DNA from: Pseudomonas fragi
GTDB lineage: Bacteria; Pseudomonadota; Gammaproteobacteria; Pseudomonadales; Pseudomonadaceae
Length of the DNA: 64,000 bases
Direction of reading: 5' to 3'
NCBI RefSeq assembly: GCF_900105835.1
Contig: NZ_LT629783.1
Location: 2,845,001 to 2,909,000, forward strand
Shown here piece after piece: positions 28,756-38,534 of the stretch; the first letter of the stretch is position 1; each line of letters opens with the position of its first letter. Both the position numbers and the translations under genes were made by a program. The notes under the pieces were generated by a model that ran no database searches, was not told the origin of the DNA, and saw only the letters and a program-made list of their open reading frames with translations.

Positions 28756-30975
28756 GTGCCCGACGCCATTTTGCGCCTTGCCCTGCCTTCCCCCCTGCGC
28801 CGCCTGTTTGATTACCGGGCGCCTGCCGGCGTGCTGCGCAGTCAATTACAGCCCGGCATGCGCCTGCGGGTGCCGTTCGGGCGAAGGGAGATGATCGGCA
28901 TTCTGGTCGAAGTGGTCGATCACAGCGAAGTGCCGGCTGACAAGCTCAAACCTGCCATTGCCCTGCTCGACGCCGTGCCTCCGCTGCCCGCGTCCTTGTT
29001 CAAGCTGTGCCTGTGGACCTCGCAGTATTACCAGCACAGCCTGGGCGATACCTTGAGCTGGGCACTGCCGGTGTTGCTGCGCCAGGGCGAACTGGCCGAA
29101 ACCCGCCAGGAACGGTTCTGGCAGATCGCCCCCGGCGCCCGCCTGGACGACCCCCGCGTCGCCCGCGCCCCGCGCCAACGTGAAGCCCTGGCCACCCTGG
29201 CCCAGCACCCCCACGGCGTGGCGCATCAACTGTTAAGCAAATTGATGCTGAGCAAGGACAGCCTCGACCTGCTGCTGGCCAAAGAGCTGGTCACGGTCGA
29301 GATTCGCCGCCATGCGCCCAGCGAGCGCCATGAACATTGGCTGGCCCAGCCCGAATTGCCGCTCAACACTGAGCAGCAGGCAGCCTATGAAGCCATTCGC
29401 GCAGGCTTCGACCACTTCCATGCCTTCCTGCTGGCCGGGGTCACCGGCAGCGGCAAGACCGAAGTGTATTTGCAGTTGATCCGCGAAACCCTGCAGGCCG
29501 GCAAGCAAGCGCTGGTGCTGATCCCCGAGATCAACCTTGGCCCGCAAACCCTGGCCCGCTTCGAACAGCGCTTCAATGCCCGTATCGCCCTGGTGCATTC
29601 GGCGGTCAACGACCGCGAGCGCCTCGAAAGCTGGCTGGCGGCTCGGGATGGCGAAGCCGACATTATTATTGGTACCCGCTCGGCGCTGTTCACCCCGATG
29701 AAAAACCCGGGCCTGATTATCATCGACGAAGAGCACGACGGTTCCTATAAACAGCAGGAAGGTTTGCGCTACCACGCTCGCGACCTTGCGCTGGTGCGCG
29801 CACGGCAGGAAAACATCCCGATCGTGCTTGGCTCCGCAACTCCATCACTGGAAAGCCTGCATAACGCCTACACCGGCCGTTATGGCTTGCTGCGCCTGAA
29901 TGAGCGCGCGGGCGGGGCCAAACAGCCACGCTTCCTGCGCCTGGATGTAAAAAGCCGGCCACTGGACAGCGGGATTTCCGGGCCGATGCAGCAAGCCATC
30001 GGCCAGACCCTCGCAGCAGGCCAGCAAGTACTGGTGTTCCTCAACCGTCGGGGCTTCGCGCCCACCCTGCTGTGCCATGACTGCGGCTGGATGTCGGAAT
30101 GCCAGCGCTGCGATGCACGCATGACCGTTCATCAGCGCTCCGGCGAACTGCGCTGCCATCACTGCGGCTATGTCGAGCGCGTACCGCGCAACTGCCCGCA
30201 GTGCGGCAAAGTCGACCTGCGGCCAGTAGGTGCCGGGACTGAGCGCGCCGAAGAGCGGTTGGGGATTCTCTTCCCCGACTACCCGGTGCTGCGGGTCGAC
30301 CGCGACAGTACCTCGCGCAAGGACGCGATGAACCAGCTGTTTGCCACAATTCAAAAAGGCCAGCCGTGCATTCTTATCGGCACGCAAATGCTCGCCAAGG
30401 GCCATCACTTCCCCCGGGTGACGCTGGTGTCGATTCTGGATGCCGATGGCGGCCTGTTCTCCGGCGACTTTCGCGCCAGCGAGCGCATGGCCCAATTGAT
30501 CGTGCAGGTCGCGGGCCGTGCCGGACGCGCCGAAGAGCCGGGCAAGGTAATTATCCAGACCCATCTGGCCGACCACCCGTTGCTGATCCAACTGACCGAG
30601 CAGGGTTACTTTGCCTTCGCCGAACAAGCCCTGAGCGAGCGCCGGGCGGCGGGGCTGCCGCCTTTCGCCCACCTCGCCCTGCTGCGCGCCGAGGCCCACA
30701 AGCCGGGGCAGGCAGAAGGTTTTCTGGATGAAGCCTGCAGCGAGGCCGAACGCCTGCTGGGCGAGCTGAACCTGGGCGGCATCGAACTGCTCGGCCCCGT
30801 GCCTGCGCCAATGGAGCGCAGGGCCGGACGCTATCGTGCTCAACTACTATTACAAGCCAACGCCCGCGCACCGCTGCACCGCTTGCTCAGCCAATGGCTG
30901 CTGGCCCTTGAGCAAATGCCCAGCGGGCGCCAGGTGCGCTGGTCGCTGGACGTGGACCCGGTAGACCTTTATTGA
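28756..30975 (+). CDS. priA: Primosomal replication restart helicase PriA
   Basis: A 739-residue 3'-to-5' DNA helicase that recognises stalled forks and reloads the replisome. The N-terminal DNA-binding domain (about 1-105) is followed by helicase lobes with Walker A GVTGSGKTEVYL (about 230-241) and a DEEH box (IIIDEEHDGSYKQQ, about 325). The zinc module between lobes has eight cysteines (CHDCGWMSECQRCDARM ... CHHCGYVERVPRNCPQCG). Start is GTG at 28756, preceded by GAGAGCC. It is flanked by rpmE (divergent) and argS, as is standard in the genus. Confidence 0.97.
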   Translation: MPDAILRLALPSPLRRLFDYRAPAGVLRSQLQPGMRLRVPFGRREMIGILVEVVDHSEVPADKLKPAIALLDAVPPLPASLFKLCLWTSQYYQHSLGDTLSWALPVLLRQGELAETRQERFWQIAPGARLDDPRVARAPRQREALATLAQHPHGVAHQLLSKLMLSKDSLDLLLAKELVTVEIRRHAPSERHEHWLAQPELPLNTEQQAAYEAIRAGFDHFHAFLLAGVTGSGKTEVYLQLIRETLQAGKQALVLIPEINLGPQTLARFEQRFNARIALVHSAVNDRERLESWLAARDGEADIIIGTRSALFTPMKNPGLIIIDEEHDGSYKQQEGLRYHARDLALVRARQENIPIVLGSATPSLESLHNAYTGRYGLLRLNERAGGAKQPRFLRLDVKSRPLDSGISGPMQQAIGQTLAAGQQVLVFLNRRGFAPTLLCHDCGWMSECQRCDARMTVHQRSGELRCHHCGYVERVPRNCPQCGKVDLRPVGAGTERAEERLGILFPDYPVLRVDRDSTSRKDAMNQLFATIQKGQPCILIGTQMLAKGHHFPRVTLVSILDADGGLFSGDFRASERMAQLIVQVAGRAGRAEEPGKVIIQTHLADHPLLIQLTEQGYFAFAEQALSERRAAGLPPFAHLALLRAEAHKPGQAEGFLDEACSEAERLLGELNLGGIELLGPVPAPMERRAGRYRAQLLLQANARAPLHRLLSQWLLALEQMPSGRQVRWSLDVDPVDLY

Positions 30976-30992
30976 GTCACCTCGTGACACCC

Positions 30993-31076
30993 GTGGGAGC
31001 GGGCTTGCTCGCGATACAGACGACGCGAAGCAACTGAAAAACCGCAGCGATACCATCGCGAGCAAGCCCGCTCCCA
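30993..31076. repeat. REP pair, copy 2
   Basis: Inverted REP units at 30993-31015 and 31055-31076 in the priA-argS gap, with a spacer of about 39 bases. The unit matches copy 1 except at the outer ends. Confidence 0.92.
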
Positions 31077-31217
31077 GCGTTTTGAAGTAATAACCGAACA
31101 CCGCAGATCCATAACCCGCCTGCTAAGGTTGGCAAGGCCGACCCGGCAACGGATAATGCCCAGTTTTTCCACCTGCGCACTGAAGCGCTACCGCGCTTGC
31201 GGTCGAAAGAGAAGACC

Positions 31218-32954
31218 ATGAAAGACACCATTCGCCAGCTTATTCAACAAGCCCTAGCTCAACTCGTCACAGAAGGTGTGTTGCCTGAAGGCCTGACGCC
31301 AGCGATTCAGGTGGAAAACGCCCGTGACAAGACCCACGGCGACTTCGCCAGCAACATCGCCATGATGCTGGCCAAGCCTGCCGGCATGAAGCCCCGTGAC
31401 CTGGCTGAAAAAATCATCGCCGCCCTGCCGGCCGATGAGCAGATCAGCAAGACCGAAATCGCCGGCCCGGGCTTTCTGAACTTTTTCCAGAACACCCAGG
31501 CCCTGGCCTCGCGCCTTGATGCCGCACTGGCCGACCCGAAAATCGGCGTGCGCAAAGCCACCCCGGCCATGCGTACCGTGATCGACATGTCCGCGCCCAA
31601 CCTGGCCAAAGAGATGCATGTGGGCCATTTGCGCTCCACCATCATTGGTGACGGCGTGGCTCGCGTCCTGGAATTTTTGGGCGACGAAGTAATTCGCCAA
31701 AACCACGTTGGCGACTGGGGCACCCAGTTCGGCATGCTGATGGCCTACCTGGAAGAGAACCCGATCACCAGCGACGAGCTGAGTGACCTTGAAAACTTCT
31801 ACCGCGCGGCCAAAAAGCGCTTCGACGAGTCACCTGAATTTGCCGATCGTGCCCGTAGCCTGGTGGTCAAGCTGCAAGCCGGCGACCCGGACTGCCTGGC
31901 GCTGTGGACCAAGTTCAAGGACATCTCGCTGTCGCACTGCCAGAAAATCTACGAGCAGTTGAACGTAAAACTGACTATGGCCGACGTGATGGGCGAAAGC
32001 GCCTACAACGACGATCTGATCAACGTGGTCAACGATCTCAAGGCCAAAGGCATGCTGGTCGAGAGCAACGGCGCCCAGTGCGTGTTCCTCGACGAGTTCA
32101 AGAATGCCGAAGGCGAGCCGCTGCCGGTCATTATCGTCAAGGCTGACGGCGGCTATCTGTACGCCACCACTGACCTGGCGGCCATCCGCTACCGCAGCGG
32201 TGTATTGAAAGCCGATCGCGCCCTGTACTTTGTCGACCAGCGTCAGGCTCTGCACTTCCAGCAAGTATTCGCAGTTGCGCGCAAAGCCGGCTTCATCACC
32301 CATCCGATGGAAATGGAACACATGGGCTTCGGCACCATGAACGGCGCCGATGGCCGTCCATTCAAGACCCGTGATGGCGGTACGGTCAAACTGATCGACC
32401 TGCTCAACGAAGCCAAAGAGCGTGCCTACACGCTGGTTAAAGAGAAAAACCCGGAACTGCCTGAAGACGAACTGCGTGCCATTGCCAAAGTTGTCGGGAT
32501 CGGCGCGGTGAAATACGCCGACCTGTCCAAGCACCGTACCAGCGACTACAGCTTCAACTTCGACCTGATGCTCAACTTCGAAGGCAATACCGCGCCTTAC
32601 CTGCTGTACGCCTACACTCGCGTTGCAGGCGTGTTTCGCAAACTGGGCAAGGGTTTTGAAGAAGTTCAGGGCCAGATCGTGCTTGAAGCCCCGCAAGAGC
32701 AGGAACTGGCCGCCAAACTGGCGCAGTTCAGCGAAGTGCTGAACAACGTGGCCGAAAAAGGCACGCCGCACACCCTCTGCACCTACCTGTACGAAGTGGC
32801 CGGTCTGTTCTCCAGCTTCTACGAGAACTGCCCGATCCTCAGCGCCGAGGACGAAGCACAGAAACAAAGCCGCTTGCGTCTGGCGGCACTGGCAGGCCGT
32901 ACCCTCAAGCAAGGCCTGGAACTGCTGGGCCTGGAAACCCTGGAGCGCATGTAA
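31218..32954 (+). CDS. argS: Arginyl-tRNA synthetase
   Basis: A 578-residue class I aminoacyl-tRNA synthetase that charges tRNA-Arg in the cytosol. The ATG at 31218 follows AAAGAGAAGACC. It has the ArgRS N-terminal domain, the HIGH-type motif in [21 protein letters not shown] (about 122-142), and a DALR anticodon-binding domain with [26 protein letters not shown]. It ends one base before the TTG start of the SPOR gene, suggesting translational coupling. Length matches the family. Confidence 0.97.
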   Translation: MKDTIRQLIQQALAQLVTEGVLPEGLTPAIQVENARDKTHGDFASNIAMMLAKPAGMKPRDLAEKIIAALPADEQISKTEIAGPGFLNFFQNTQALASRLDAALADPKIGVRKATPAMRTVIDMSAPNLAKEMHVGHLRSTIIGDGVARVLEFLGDEVIRQNHVGDWGTQFGMLMAYLEENPITSDELSDLENFYRAAKKRFDESPEFADRARSLVVKLQAGDPDCLALWTKFKDISLSHCQKIYEQLNVKLTMADVMGESAYNDDLINVVNDLKAKGMLVESNGAQCVFLDEFKNAEGEPLPVIIVKADGGYLYATTDLAAIRYRSGVLKADRALYFVDQRQALHFQQVFAVARKAGFITHPMEMEHMGFGTMNGADGRPFKTRDGGTVKLIDLLNEAKERAYTLVKEKNPELPEDELRAIAKVVGIGAVKYADLSKHRTSDYSFNFDLMLNFEGNTAPYLLYAYTRVAGVFRKLGKGFEEVQGQIVLEAPQEQELAAKLAQFSEVLNNVAEKGTPHTLCTYLYEVAGLFSSFYENCPILSAEDEAQKQSRLRLAALAGRTLKQGLELLGLETLERM

Positions 32955-32955
32955 G

Positions 32956-33648
32956 TTGGCCGCCAAGAAAAAACCAGCCCCCAAGCGCGGCGCCAGCCGG
33001 TATCAGGCGCCCGCCAAAAAGCCGATCCCGGGCTGGCTATGGATGGCCATCGGCCTGACCGTGGGCGCCTTTATCGTGTTTCTGATGAAGCTCGAACCCG
33101 GCCAGGGCGATGACGTCAAACGGGTCAAGCAGGAGCAGCAGAAAGCCACGAAAGTGGCCGAAGCCAACAAGACCGCGCCCAGCCCGACCCAGCCGGCCAA
33201 GCCCAAGTACGACTTCTACACCTTGTTGCCCGAGTCTGAAGTGATCGTGCCGCCGGAAGCCGTGCCTGAGAAGACCCCGCCTACACCGCAAACTGCGCCG
33301 CTGACTCCGGTAACGCCGGCCGAAGCAGCGAAAATCGATACCGTGCGTGCCCAGGCCGCGTTGAACGGCCTGACCCCTCCACCTGCGCCGCCGGTTGTCA
33401 AAGCAGCGCCAGTGACCAAGTTCTTCCTGCAGGCGGGCTCGTTCCGCAAACAGGCGGATGCGGAGAAAGTACGGGCACAAATCATCCTGCTGGGCCAGAC
33501 CGCTACGGTTGAAGCTGGCACAGTGAAGGACGAAACCTGGTACCGGGTGCTGGTCGGCCCGTTCAGCAATCGCGACCAGTTGACCGTGGCCCAAAAACAA
33601 TTGGCGGGCGGCGGCTTCAACAACTTGTTATTGCAACAGCGCCGCTGA
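32956..33648 (+). CDS. SPOR-domain cell-division protein, FtsN-like
   Basis: A 230-residue bitopic protein: a basic N-terminus ([22 protein letters not shown]), one membrane segment (about 26-45, [18 protein letters not shown]), a Pro-rich periplasmic linker and a C-terminal SPOR domain (about 152-228, [26 protein letters not shown]). SPOR domains bind glycan strands lacking stem peptides at the septum, and the layout is that of FtsN. Start is TTG at 32956, one base after the argS stop. The argS-SPOR pair is conserved in Pseudomonas. Whether it is the essential FtsN is not shown by sequence. Confidence 0.9.
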   Translation: MAAKKKPAPKRGASRYQAPAKKPIPGWLWMAIGLTVGAFIVFLMKLEPGQGDDVKRVKQEQQKATKVAEANKTAPSPTQPAKPKYDFYTLLPESEVIVPPEAVPEKTPPTPQTAPLTPVTPAEAAKIDTVRAQAALNGLTPPPAPPVVKAAPVTKFFLQAGSFRKQADAEKVRAQIILLGQTATVEAGTVKDETWYRVLVGPFSNRDQLTVAQKQLAGGGFNNLLLQQRR

Positions 33649-33682
33649 TACCAGCCGCTCCCACGGGGCTCCACTACCCCCC

Positions 33683-33769
33683 TGTGGGAGCGGGCTGGCT
33701 CGCGATGGCATCACCGCGATCAGCCTGACACTCCGGGGCGCCGGCATCGCGGGCAAGCCCGCTCCCACA
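33683..33769. repeat. REP pair, copy 3
   Basis: Inverted units at 33683-33706 (with GGCTGG in place of GGCTTG) and 33746-33769, between the SPOR gene and hslV. A truncated extra half-unit (CCGCTCCCACGGGG) lies just upstream at 33655-33668, giving a degenerate third copy. Confidence 0.9.
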
Positions 33770-33892
33770 ACACCCTCGCCAAATCCTGCCTCCCCGTTCA
33801 TCCCCATTCCCTCCCCGCTGTTGAAAAATCCGCGACAACCCCCATATGTATTCCCATCAGGCATTTTCGCCCCGCTGCGTGGAGACTCTCCC

Positions 33893-34423
33893 TTGACCAC
33901 CATCGTTTCAGTACGCCGCCACGGCAAAGTCGTCATGGCTGGCGACGGCCAGGTTTCCCTGGGCAATACCGTAATGAAAGGCAACGCGAAAAAAGTCCGT
34001 CGCCTCTACCACGGCCAGGTCATCGCCGGTTTCGCCGGTGCCACCGCTGATGCATTCACCCTGTTCGAACGTTTTGAAGGCCAGCTTGAAAAGCACCAGG
34101 GCCATCTGGTTCGCGCCGCTGTCGAGTTGGCCAAAGAATGGCGTACCGACCGCTCGCTGAGCCGCCTGGAAGCCATGCTGGCCGTAGCCAACAAGGACGC
34201 GTCCTTGATCATCACCGGTAACGGTGACGTGGTTGAGCCAGAAGACGGCTTGATCGCAATGGGTTCGGGCGGTGCATTCGCCCAGGCAGCGGCCCGCGCC
34301 CTGCTGATGAAAACCGAGCTGTCGGCCCGCGAAATCGCCGAAACCGCCCTCGGTATCGCTGGCGACATCTGCGTGTTCACCAACCACAACATCACTATTG
34401 AGGAGCAGGACCTCGCTGAATAA
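33893..34423 (+). CDS. hslV: ATP-dependent protease proteolytic subunit HslV
   Basis: A 176-residue threonine protease that forms the double-hexamer core of HslUV. The TTG at 33893, preceded by GGAG, gives (M)[23 protein letters not shown]; removal of the initiator exposes the catalytic Thr. The frame is open further upstream, but that extension would block the active-site threonine and is rejected. The [14 protein letters not shown] segment is also typical. hslU follows 68 bases later. Confidence 0.96.
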   Translation: MTTIVSVRRHGKVVMAGDGQVSLGNTVMKGNAKKVRRLYHGQVIAGFAGATADAFTLFERFEGQLEKHQGHLVRAAVELAKEWRTDRSLSRLEAMLAVANKDASLIITGNGDVVEPEDGLIAMGSGGAFAQAAARALLMKTELSAREIAETALGIAGDICVFTNHNITIEEQDLAE

Positions 34424-34491
34424 GACGTCTGCCGGGCTGGCCAGCCAGCCCGTATGGGAACCTTACTTTAGCTAGAGGAACGCCAATTATC

Positions 34492-35826
34492 ATGTCCATG
34501 ACTCCCCGCGAAATTGTCCACGAACTCAATCGCCACATCATCGGCCAGGACGACGCCAAGCGCGCCGTAGCCATCGCGCTGCGCAACCGCTGGCGCCGGA
34601 TGCAACTGCCCGAAGAACTGCGCGTTGAAGTCACGCCAAAAAACATCCTGATGATCGGCCCGACCGGTGTCGGTAAAACCGAAATCGCCCGTCGCCTGGC
34701 CAAGCTGGCCAACGCGCCGTTTATCAAGGTTGAAGCGACCAAGTTCACCGAAGTTGGCTATGTAGGCCGCGACGTTGAATCGATCATCCGCGATCTGGCT
34801 GACGCTGCCATCAAGCTGTTGCGTGAGCAGGAAATCGTCAAGGTTCGCCACCGCGCCGAAGACGCCGCTGAAGAGCGCATCCTCGACGCCCTGCTGCCAC
34901 CTGCCCGCACGTTCGGCGAAGAAGCGGCCGTACCGCAGGACTCCAACACTCGCCAGCTGTTCCGCAAGCGTCTGCGCGAAGGCCAGCTGGACGACAAGGA
35001 AATTGAAATCGAAGTGGCCGATGCCGTGGGCGTCGACATCTCCGCGCCGCCAGGCATGGAAGAAATGACCAACCAGCTGCAAAGCCTGTTTGCCAACATG
35101 GGCAAAGGCAAGCGCAAGAGCCGCAAGCTGAAAGTCAAAGAAGCCCTGAAAATGGTGCGTGACGAAGAAGCCGGCCGCCTGGTCAACGACGAAGAACTCA
35201 AGGCCAAGGCCCTGGAAGCCGTTGAGCAGCACGGCATCGTGTTTATCGACGAAATCGACAAGGTGGCCAAGCGCGGTAATGTCGGCGGTGCCGATGTGTC
35301 CCGCGAAGGCGTGCAGCGCGACCTGCTGCCGCTGATCGAAGGTTGCACAGTCAATACCAAGCTGGGCATGGTCAAGACCGACCACATCCTGTTTATTGCG
35401 TCCGGTGCATTCCACCTGAGCAAGCCGAGCGATCTGGTGCCTGAGCTGCAAGGCCGTCTGCCAATCCGCGTCGAGCTCAAGGCGCTGTCGCCACAGGATT
35501 TCGAACGCATCCTCAGCGAGCCGCACGCATCGTTGACCGAGCAGTACCGCGAGCTGCTGAAAACCGAAGGCCTGAACATCGAGTTCATGCCTGAAGGCAT
35601 CAAGCGCCTGGCGGAAATCGCCTGGCAAGTGAACGAGAAAACCGAGAACATCGGTGCCCGTCGCCTGCACACGCTGCTTGAGCGTTTGCTGGAAGAGGTG
35701 TCCTTCAGTGCCGGTGATATCGCCAGCGCGCAGAATGAAGAGCCGATTCGCATCGATGCCGAATACGTCAACAGCCACCTGGGCGAGCTGGCCGAGAACG
35801 AAGACCTCTCGCGCTACATCTTGTAA
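34492..35826 (+). CDS. hslU: HslU unfoldase ATPase
   Basis: A 444-residue AAA+ ATPase that unfolds substrates and feeds them to HslV. Walker [14 protein letters not shown] lies near 60-72, the pore motif [12 protein letters not shown] near 87-98, the I-domain about 110-240, Walker [14 protein letters not shown] near 250-262, and sensor-2 GARRLHT near 388. The C-terminus ends LSRYIL, the tail that inserts between HslV subunits to activate it. Second gene of hslVU. Confidence 0.97.
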   Translation: MSMTPREIVHELNRHIIGQDDAKRAVAIALRNRWRRMQLPEELRVEVTPKNILMIGPTGVGKTEIARRLAKLANAPFIKVEATKFTEVGYVGRDVESIIRDLADAAIKLLREQEIVKVRHRAEDAAEERILDALLPPARTFGEEAAVPQDSNTRQLFRKRLREGQLDDKEIEIEVADAVGVDISAPPGMEEMTNQLQSLFANMGKGKRKSRKLKVKEALKMVRDEEAGRLVNDEELKAKALEAVEQHGIVFIDEIDKVAKRGNVGGADVSREGVQRDLLPLIEGCTVNTKLGMVKTDHILFIASGAFHLSKPSDLVPELQGRLPIRVELKALSPQDFERILSEPHASLTEQYRELLKTEGLNIEFMPEGIKRLAEIAWQVNEKTENIGARRLHTLLERLLEEVSFSAGDIASAQNEEPIRIDAEYVNSHLGELAENEDLSRYIL

Positions 35827-35836
35827 GCCGAACCCC

Positions 35837-35936
35837 TGTAGCCGCTGCCGCAGGCTGCGATAAGGCGAAAGCCTTCAACGATCTCCGGATCTTGCGCCAA
35901 CTGTGTTGGCGATCGCAGCCTGCGGCAGCGGCTACA
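35837..35936. repeat. Inverted repeat of a second palindrome family (GTAGCCGCTGCCGCAGGC)
   Basis: A 25-base perfect inverted repeat at 35837-35861 and 35912-35936, separated by about 50 bases, between hslU and the next gene. Its arm is unrelated to the GTGGGAGCGGG REP family but similar to the large palindrome at 36356-36505, so two repeat families coexist here. Confidence 0.85.
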
Positions 35937-35960
35937 CTGTTTGTGCAATGACCGAAGGTT

Positions 35961-36338
35961 ATGACCATGATTCCCAGCGCCATCAACCTGCATAAAGCCT
36001 CAAAAACCCTCACCCTCAAATACCCGTCCGGCGAAGAGCACCACCTGCCGGCCGAGTTTTTGCGCGTGCACTCCCCCTCTGCCGAGGTCCAGGGCCACGG
36101 CAATCCGATTCTGCAATTCGGCAAGATCAATGTCGGCTTGAGCAAGATCGAACCCGCAGGGCAATACGCGCTGAAACTGACCTTTGATGACGGTCACGAC
36201 AGCGGGCTGTTTACCTGGGACTACCTTTACCAGCTGGGCGTACGCCAGGAAGAACTCTGGGCGGACTACCTGCAGGAACTGAAAAAAGCCGGCAAGTCCC
36301 GCGACCCTTCGGTTTCAGTGGTCAAGTTGATGCTCTGA
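35961..36338 (+). CDS. DUF971 / gamma-butyrobetaine hydroxylase-like N-terminal domain protein
   Basis: A 125-residue soluble protein (MTMIPSAINLHKASKTLTLKYPSGEEHHLPAEFLRVHSP). The pattern LRxHSPSAEVQGHG, VGLSKIEPAGQYALKLTFDDGHDSGLFTWDYLYQLG is that of the stand-alone GBBH-like N-terminal domain. Related domains bind zinc or associate with iron-sulfur trafficking proteins, but this protein lacks an obvious cysteine motif. The function is unknown. The start could be the ATG at 35961 or the one two codons later. It is the conserved gene between hslU and the PHA locus in Pseudomonas. Confidence 0.85.
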   Translation: MTMIPSAINLHKASKTLTLKYPSGEEHHLPAEFLRVHSPSAEVQGHGNPILQFGKINVGLSKIEPAGQYALKLTFDDGHDSGLFTWDYLYQLGVRQEELWADYLQELKKAGKSRDPSVSVVKLML

Positions 36339-36355
36339 GCCGGATTCATACATCC

Positions 36356-36505
36356 CTGTAGCAGCTGCCGCAGGAACGAGGCTGCGTCCGAGTGCGAAGC
36401 GCTCGCAAATCCAGTCATCGCGGTGTGTCTGAAGCACCGGGACATCCTGGCTTTACGACTGCTTCGCAGCCGAACGCAGCCTCGTTCCTGCGGCAGCTGC
36501 TACAG
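36356..36505. repeat. Long palindromic element at the site of the missing PHA synthase genes
   Basis: Arms at 36356-36386 and 36475-36505 are perfect 31-base reverse complements, separated by 88 bases, and the element fills almost the whole 185-base gap between the DUF971 gene and phaF. The arm begins CTGTAGCAGCTGCCGCAGGA, related to the repeat at 35837-35936. In relatives this gap holds phaC1, phaZ, phaC2 and phaD. Confidence 0.85.
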
Positions 36506-36523
36506 AAGCATGCGTACCTGCGA

Positions 36524-37237
36524 TTAAACGGATGCAGTAGGTGCTGGCGCAGTTGCCTCGACCACTGGAGCCTTAGGCGCGGCGGCTGACTTCTTCGCCG
36601 CAGGTTTTTTGGCGGCCGGTGCGGGCTTGCTCGCTGCAGGCGCTTTGGCAGCCGCAGGTTTGGCTAGAGGCTTAGCCGCAGGTTTAGCCGCTGCTTTCAC
36701 CGCAGGCTTGGCGACGGGCTTGGTGGCCGCTTTAACTGCCGGCTTGGCAACCGCAGGTTTTGCCGCAGCCTTGGCCGGTGCCGCCTTGCTCGCAACAGGC
36801 GCCTTGCTGGCCGCAACCTTGGCAGCCGCCGCTGTCAGCTTCTCGATATGCTTGGTCAGGGTCTCGACCTTGGCATGCAGCGCCTTGACCTCTTCACGGC
36901 TGGGTACACCCAAACGGGTAATGGCGCTGTTTAGGCGCTTGTCGAAAGCCTCTTCGAGCTCGCCCCACTTTTCCAGGGCCAGATCCTTGACATCCTCAAC
37001 CCGGGAACGGGCGGACGAGGTCGACGATTTAACCCCCTCGGCCACTTTATGCCCGGCCTCCTTGGCCAGCTTTTCCGCCTTTTCACCGTCCTTGACCAGC
37101 GTATCGAACAGCTTGCTGCCGTCAGTATCAATCTTCGAGTACACACCCAAACCTGCGAGCCAGATTTTGCGTGAGTACTCTTCAACCTTGCCTACCCAGG
37201 TGTTGCTGTCTTTAGCAGTCGGTTTCTTCGCAGCCAT
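36524..37237 (-). CDS. phaF: PHA granule-associated phasin/regulator PhaF
   Basis: A 237-residue protein starting at the ATG 37235-37237 (MAAKKPTAKDSNTWVGKVEEYSRKIWLAGLGVYSKI). The N-terminal half is an amphipathic phasin domain that coats polyhydroxyalkanoate granules (about 1-125, ending with a leucine-zipper-like helix). The C-terminal half is a histone H1-like Ala-Lys-Pro repeat region (AAKPAVAKPAVKAATKPVAKP) that binds DNA non-specifically and couples granules to the nucleoid. Usually it follows phaC1ZC2D and sits beside phaI; here neither the synthases nor phaI is present. It could retain a nucleoid-binding role. The frame is intact and not visibly decaying. Confidence 0.9.
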   Translation of the reverse strand: MAAKKPTAKDSNTWVGKVEEYSRKIWLAGLGVYSKIDTDGSKLFDTLVKDGEKAEKLAKEAGHKVAEGVKSSTSSARSRVEDVKDLALEKWGELEEAFDKRLNSAITRLGVPSREEVKALHAKVETLTKHIEKLTAAAAKVAASKAPVASKAAPAKAAAKPAVAKPAVKAATKPVAKPAVKAAAKPAAKPLAKPAAAKAPAASKPAPAAKKPAAKKSAAAPKAPVVEATAPAPTASV

Positions 37238-37381
37238 CGTGTTCCCCTCAATGTCATGTCGCGACGCCGGTGAGCAGGATCGTCGAATCATCAAGATGAA
37301 CAAAGGTGCTCACCTGCATCAGGTTTAGACGTTAAACCGCCTTGTATCAAGGGCGCGGCCGCTATTAGACCGGCAGGACGA

Positions 37382-37657
37382 CTACGACAGCGCCTTATCC
37401 AGCGAGCGTTCGATTTCCGACTGGATCATGCCGCTCATCGCCGACATCAGCAGGCCCAGCTCAACATCGACCTTGACGTTGTTCTCGCTGATTTGCAGGG
37501 TGCCATTCACCCCGGAGCGCTTGAGTTTTACCGTGTCGCCCGCCCAGGTCGGGGTCAGACCGTACTGGCCGGCCAGTTTCTCGACCAGAGGCCGGGCTTT
37601 TTCACGTGCGGCCTCAAGGCCCAGTTTGTGGGTACGTTCAACGCTGATACGCGCCAT
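37382..37657 (-). CDS. Polyhydroxyalkanoic acid system family small protein
   Basis: A 91-residue protein beginning [33 protein letters not shown], the pattern of the PHA granule region (PHA_gran_rgn) family. Positions 40-75 are predicted beta strands ([29 protein letters not shown]). It lies upstream of phaF on the same strand, 144 bases away, where phaI would otherwise intervene. The biochemical role of the family is not known. The ATG at 37655-37657 is chosen over an upstream in-frame start for family fit. Confidence 0.82.
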   Translation of the reverse strand: MARISVERTHKLGLEAAREKARPLVEKLAGQYGLTPTWAGDTVKLKRSGVNGTLQISENNVKVDVELGLLMSAMSGMIQSEIERSLDKALS

Positions 37658-37763
37658 GGCGTCGCTCCTGATAAATAAAGCCGCCACTATACATTCACCC
37701 TCGCCAAGACAAAGCCGGCCACCGGGATTAGAATGGCCAGCATTCTCTTTTGGTGACAGCGAT

Positions 37764-38534
37764 ATGACTGATCAGCGCAAAGGCAGCGATGCCGAACCCA
37801 CCACTCACTTCGGTTTCAAAAACGTACCGGAAAGCCAGAAGGCCGAGAAAGTCGCCGAAGTTTTCCACTCTGTAGCCGGCAAATATGACCTGATGAACGA
37901 CGTTCTGTCGGGTGGCATGCACCGTCTGTGGAAGCGTTTTACCATCGAACTGTCCGGTGTTCGCCCCGGCAACAAGGTGCTGGACATCGCTGGCGGTACC
38001 GGCGACCTGGCCCGCAAGTTTTCCCACCTGGTAGGCCCTACCGGCCAGGTCGTGCTGGCCGATATCAACGCCTCCATGCTCAAGGTTGGCCGTGACCGCC
38101 TGCTCGACAAGGGCGTGGCCGGCAATATCGAGTTCGTTCAGGCCGACGCTGAAAAGCTGCCGTTCCCGGACAACTACTTCGATTGCGTGACCATCGCCTT
38201 TGGCCTGCGCAACGTCACCCACAAGGAAGACGCCCTGCGCTCCATGCTGCGCGTGCTCAAGCCGGGCGGCCGCCTGTTGGTGCTGGAGTTCTCCAAGCCG
38301 ACCAACGCGCTGATGTCCAAGGTCTACGACACTTACTCGTTCGCCTTCATGCCGATGGTGGGCAAGCTGATCCTCAACGACCCGGACAGCTATCGCTACC
38401 TGGCCGAATCGATCCGCATGCACCCTGACCAGGAAACCCTGAAGTCGATGATGGTCGAGGCCGGTTTTGACCGCGTGACTTACCACAACATGACTTCCGG
38501 CATCGTCGCCCTGCACCGCGGCATCAAGCCCTGA
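37764..38534 (+). CDS. ubiE: Ubiquinone/menaquinone C-methyltransferase UbiE
   Basis: A 256-residue SAM-dependent methyltransferase of ubiquinone synthesis. The ATG at 37764 gives [23 protein letters not shown]. The UbiE motifs are present: [24 protein letters not shown] (about 34-57), the SAM loop [15 protein letters not shown] (about 73-87), and [34 protein letters not shown] (about 150-183). Its stop overlaps the ubiJ start (TGATG). Confidence 0.96.
   Translation: MTDQRKGSDAEPTTHFGFKNVPESQKAEKVAEVFHSVAGKYDLMNDVLSGGMHRLWKRFTIELSGVRPGNKVLDIAGGTGDLARKFSHLVGPTGQVVLADINASMLKVGRDRLLDKGVAGNIEFVQADAEKLPFPDNYFDCVTIAFGLRNVTHKEDALRSMLRVLKPGGRLLVLEFSKPTNALMSKVYDTYSFAFMPMVGKLILNDPDSYRYLAESIRMHPDQETLKSMMVEAGFDRVTYHNMTSGIVALHRGIKP

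Noticed and set aside
36609..37328. A 239-codon Ala/Leu-rich plus-strand frame over phaF, suggestive of a membrane protein
   Set aside because: It is the complement of the Ala-Lys-Pro repeats of phaF, which has the recognisable phasin N-terminus.
37428..37763. An N-terminal extension of UbiE by 112 codons
   Set aside because: It overlaps the PHA-system gene on the other strand and UbiE proteins begin at the ATG at 37764.
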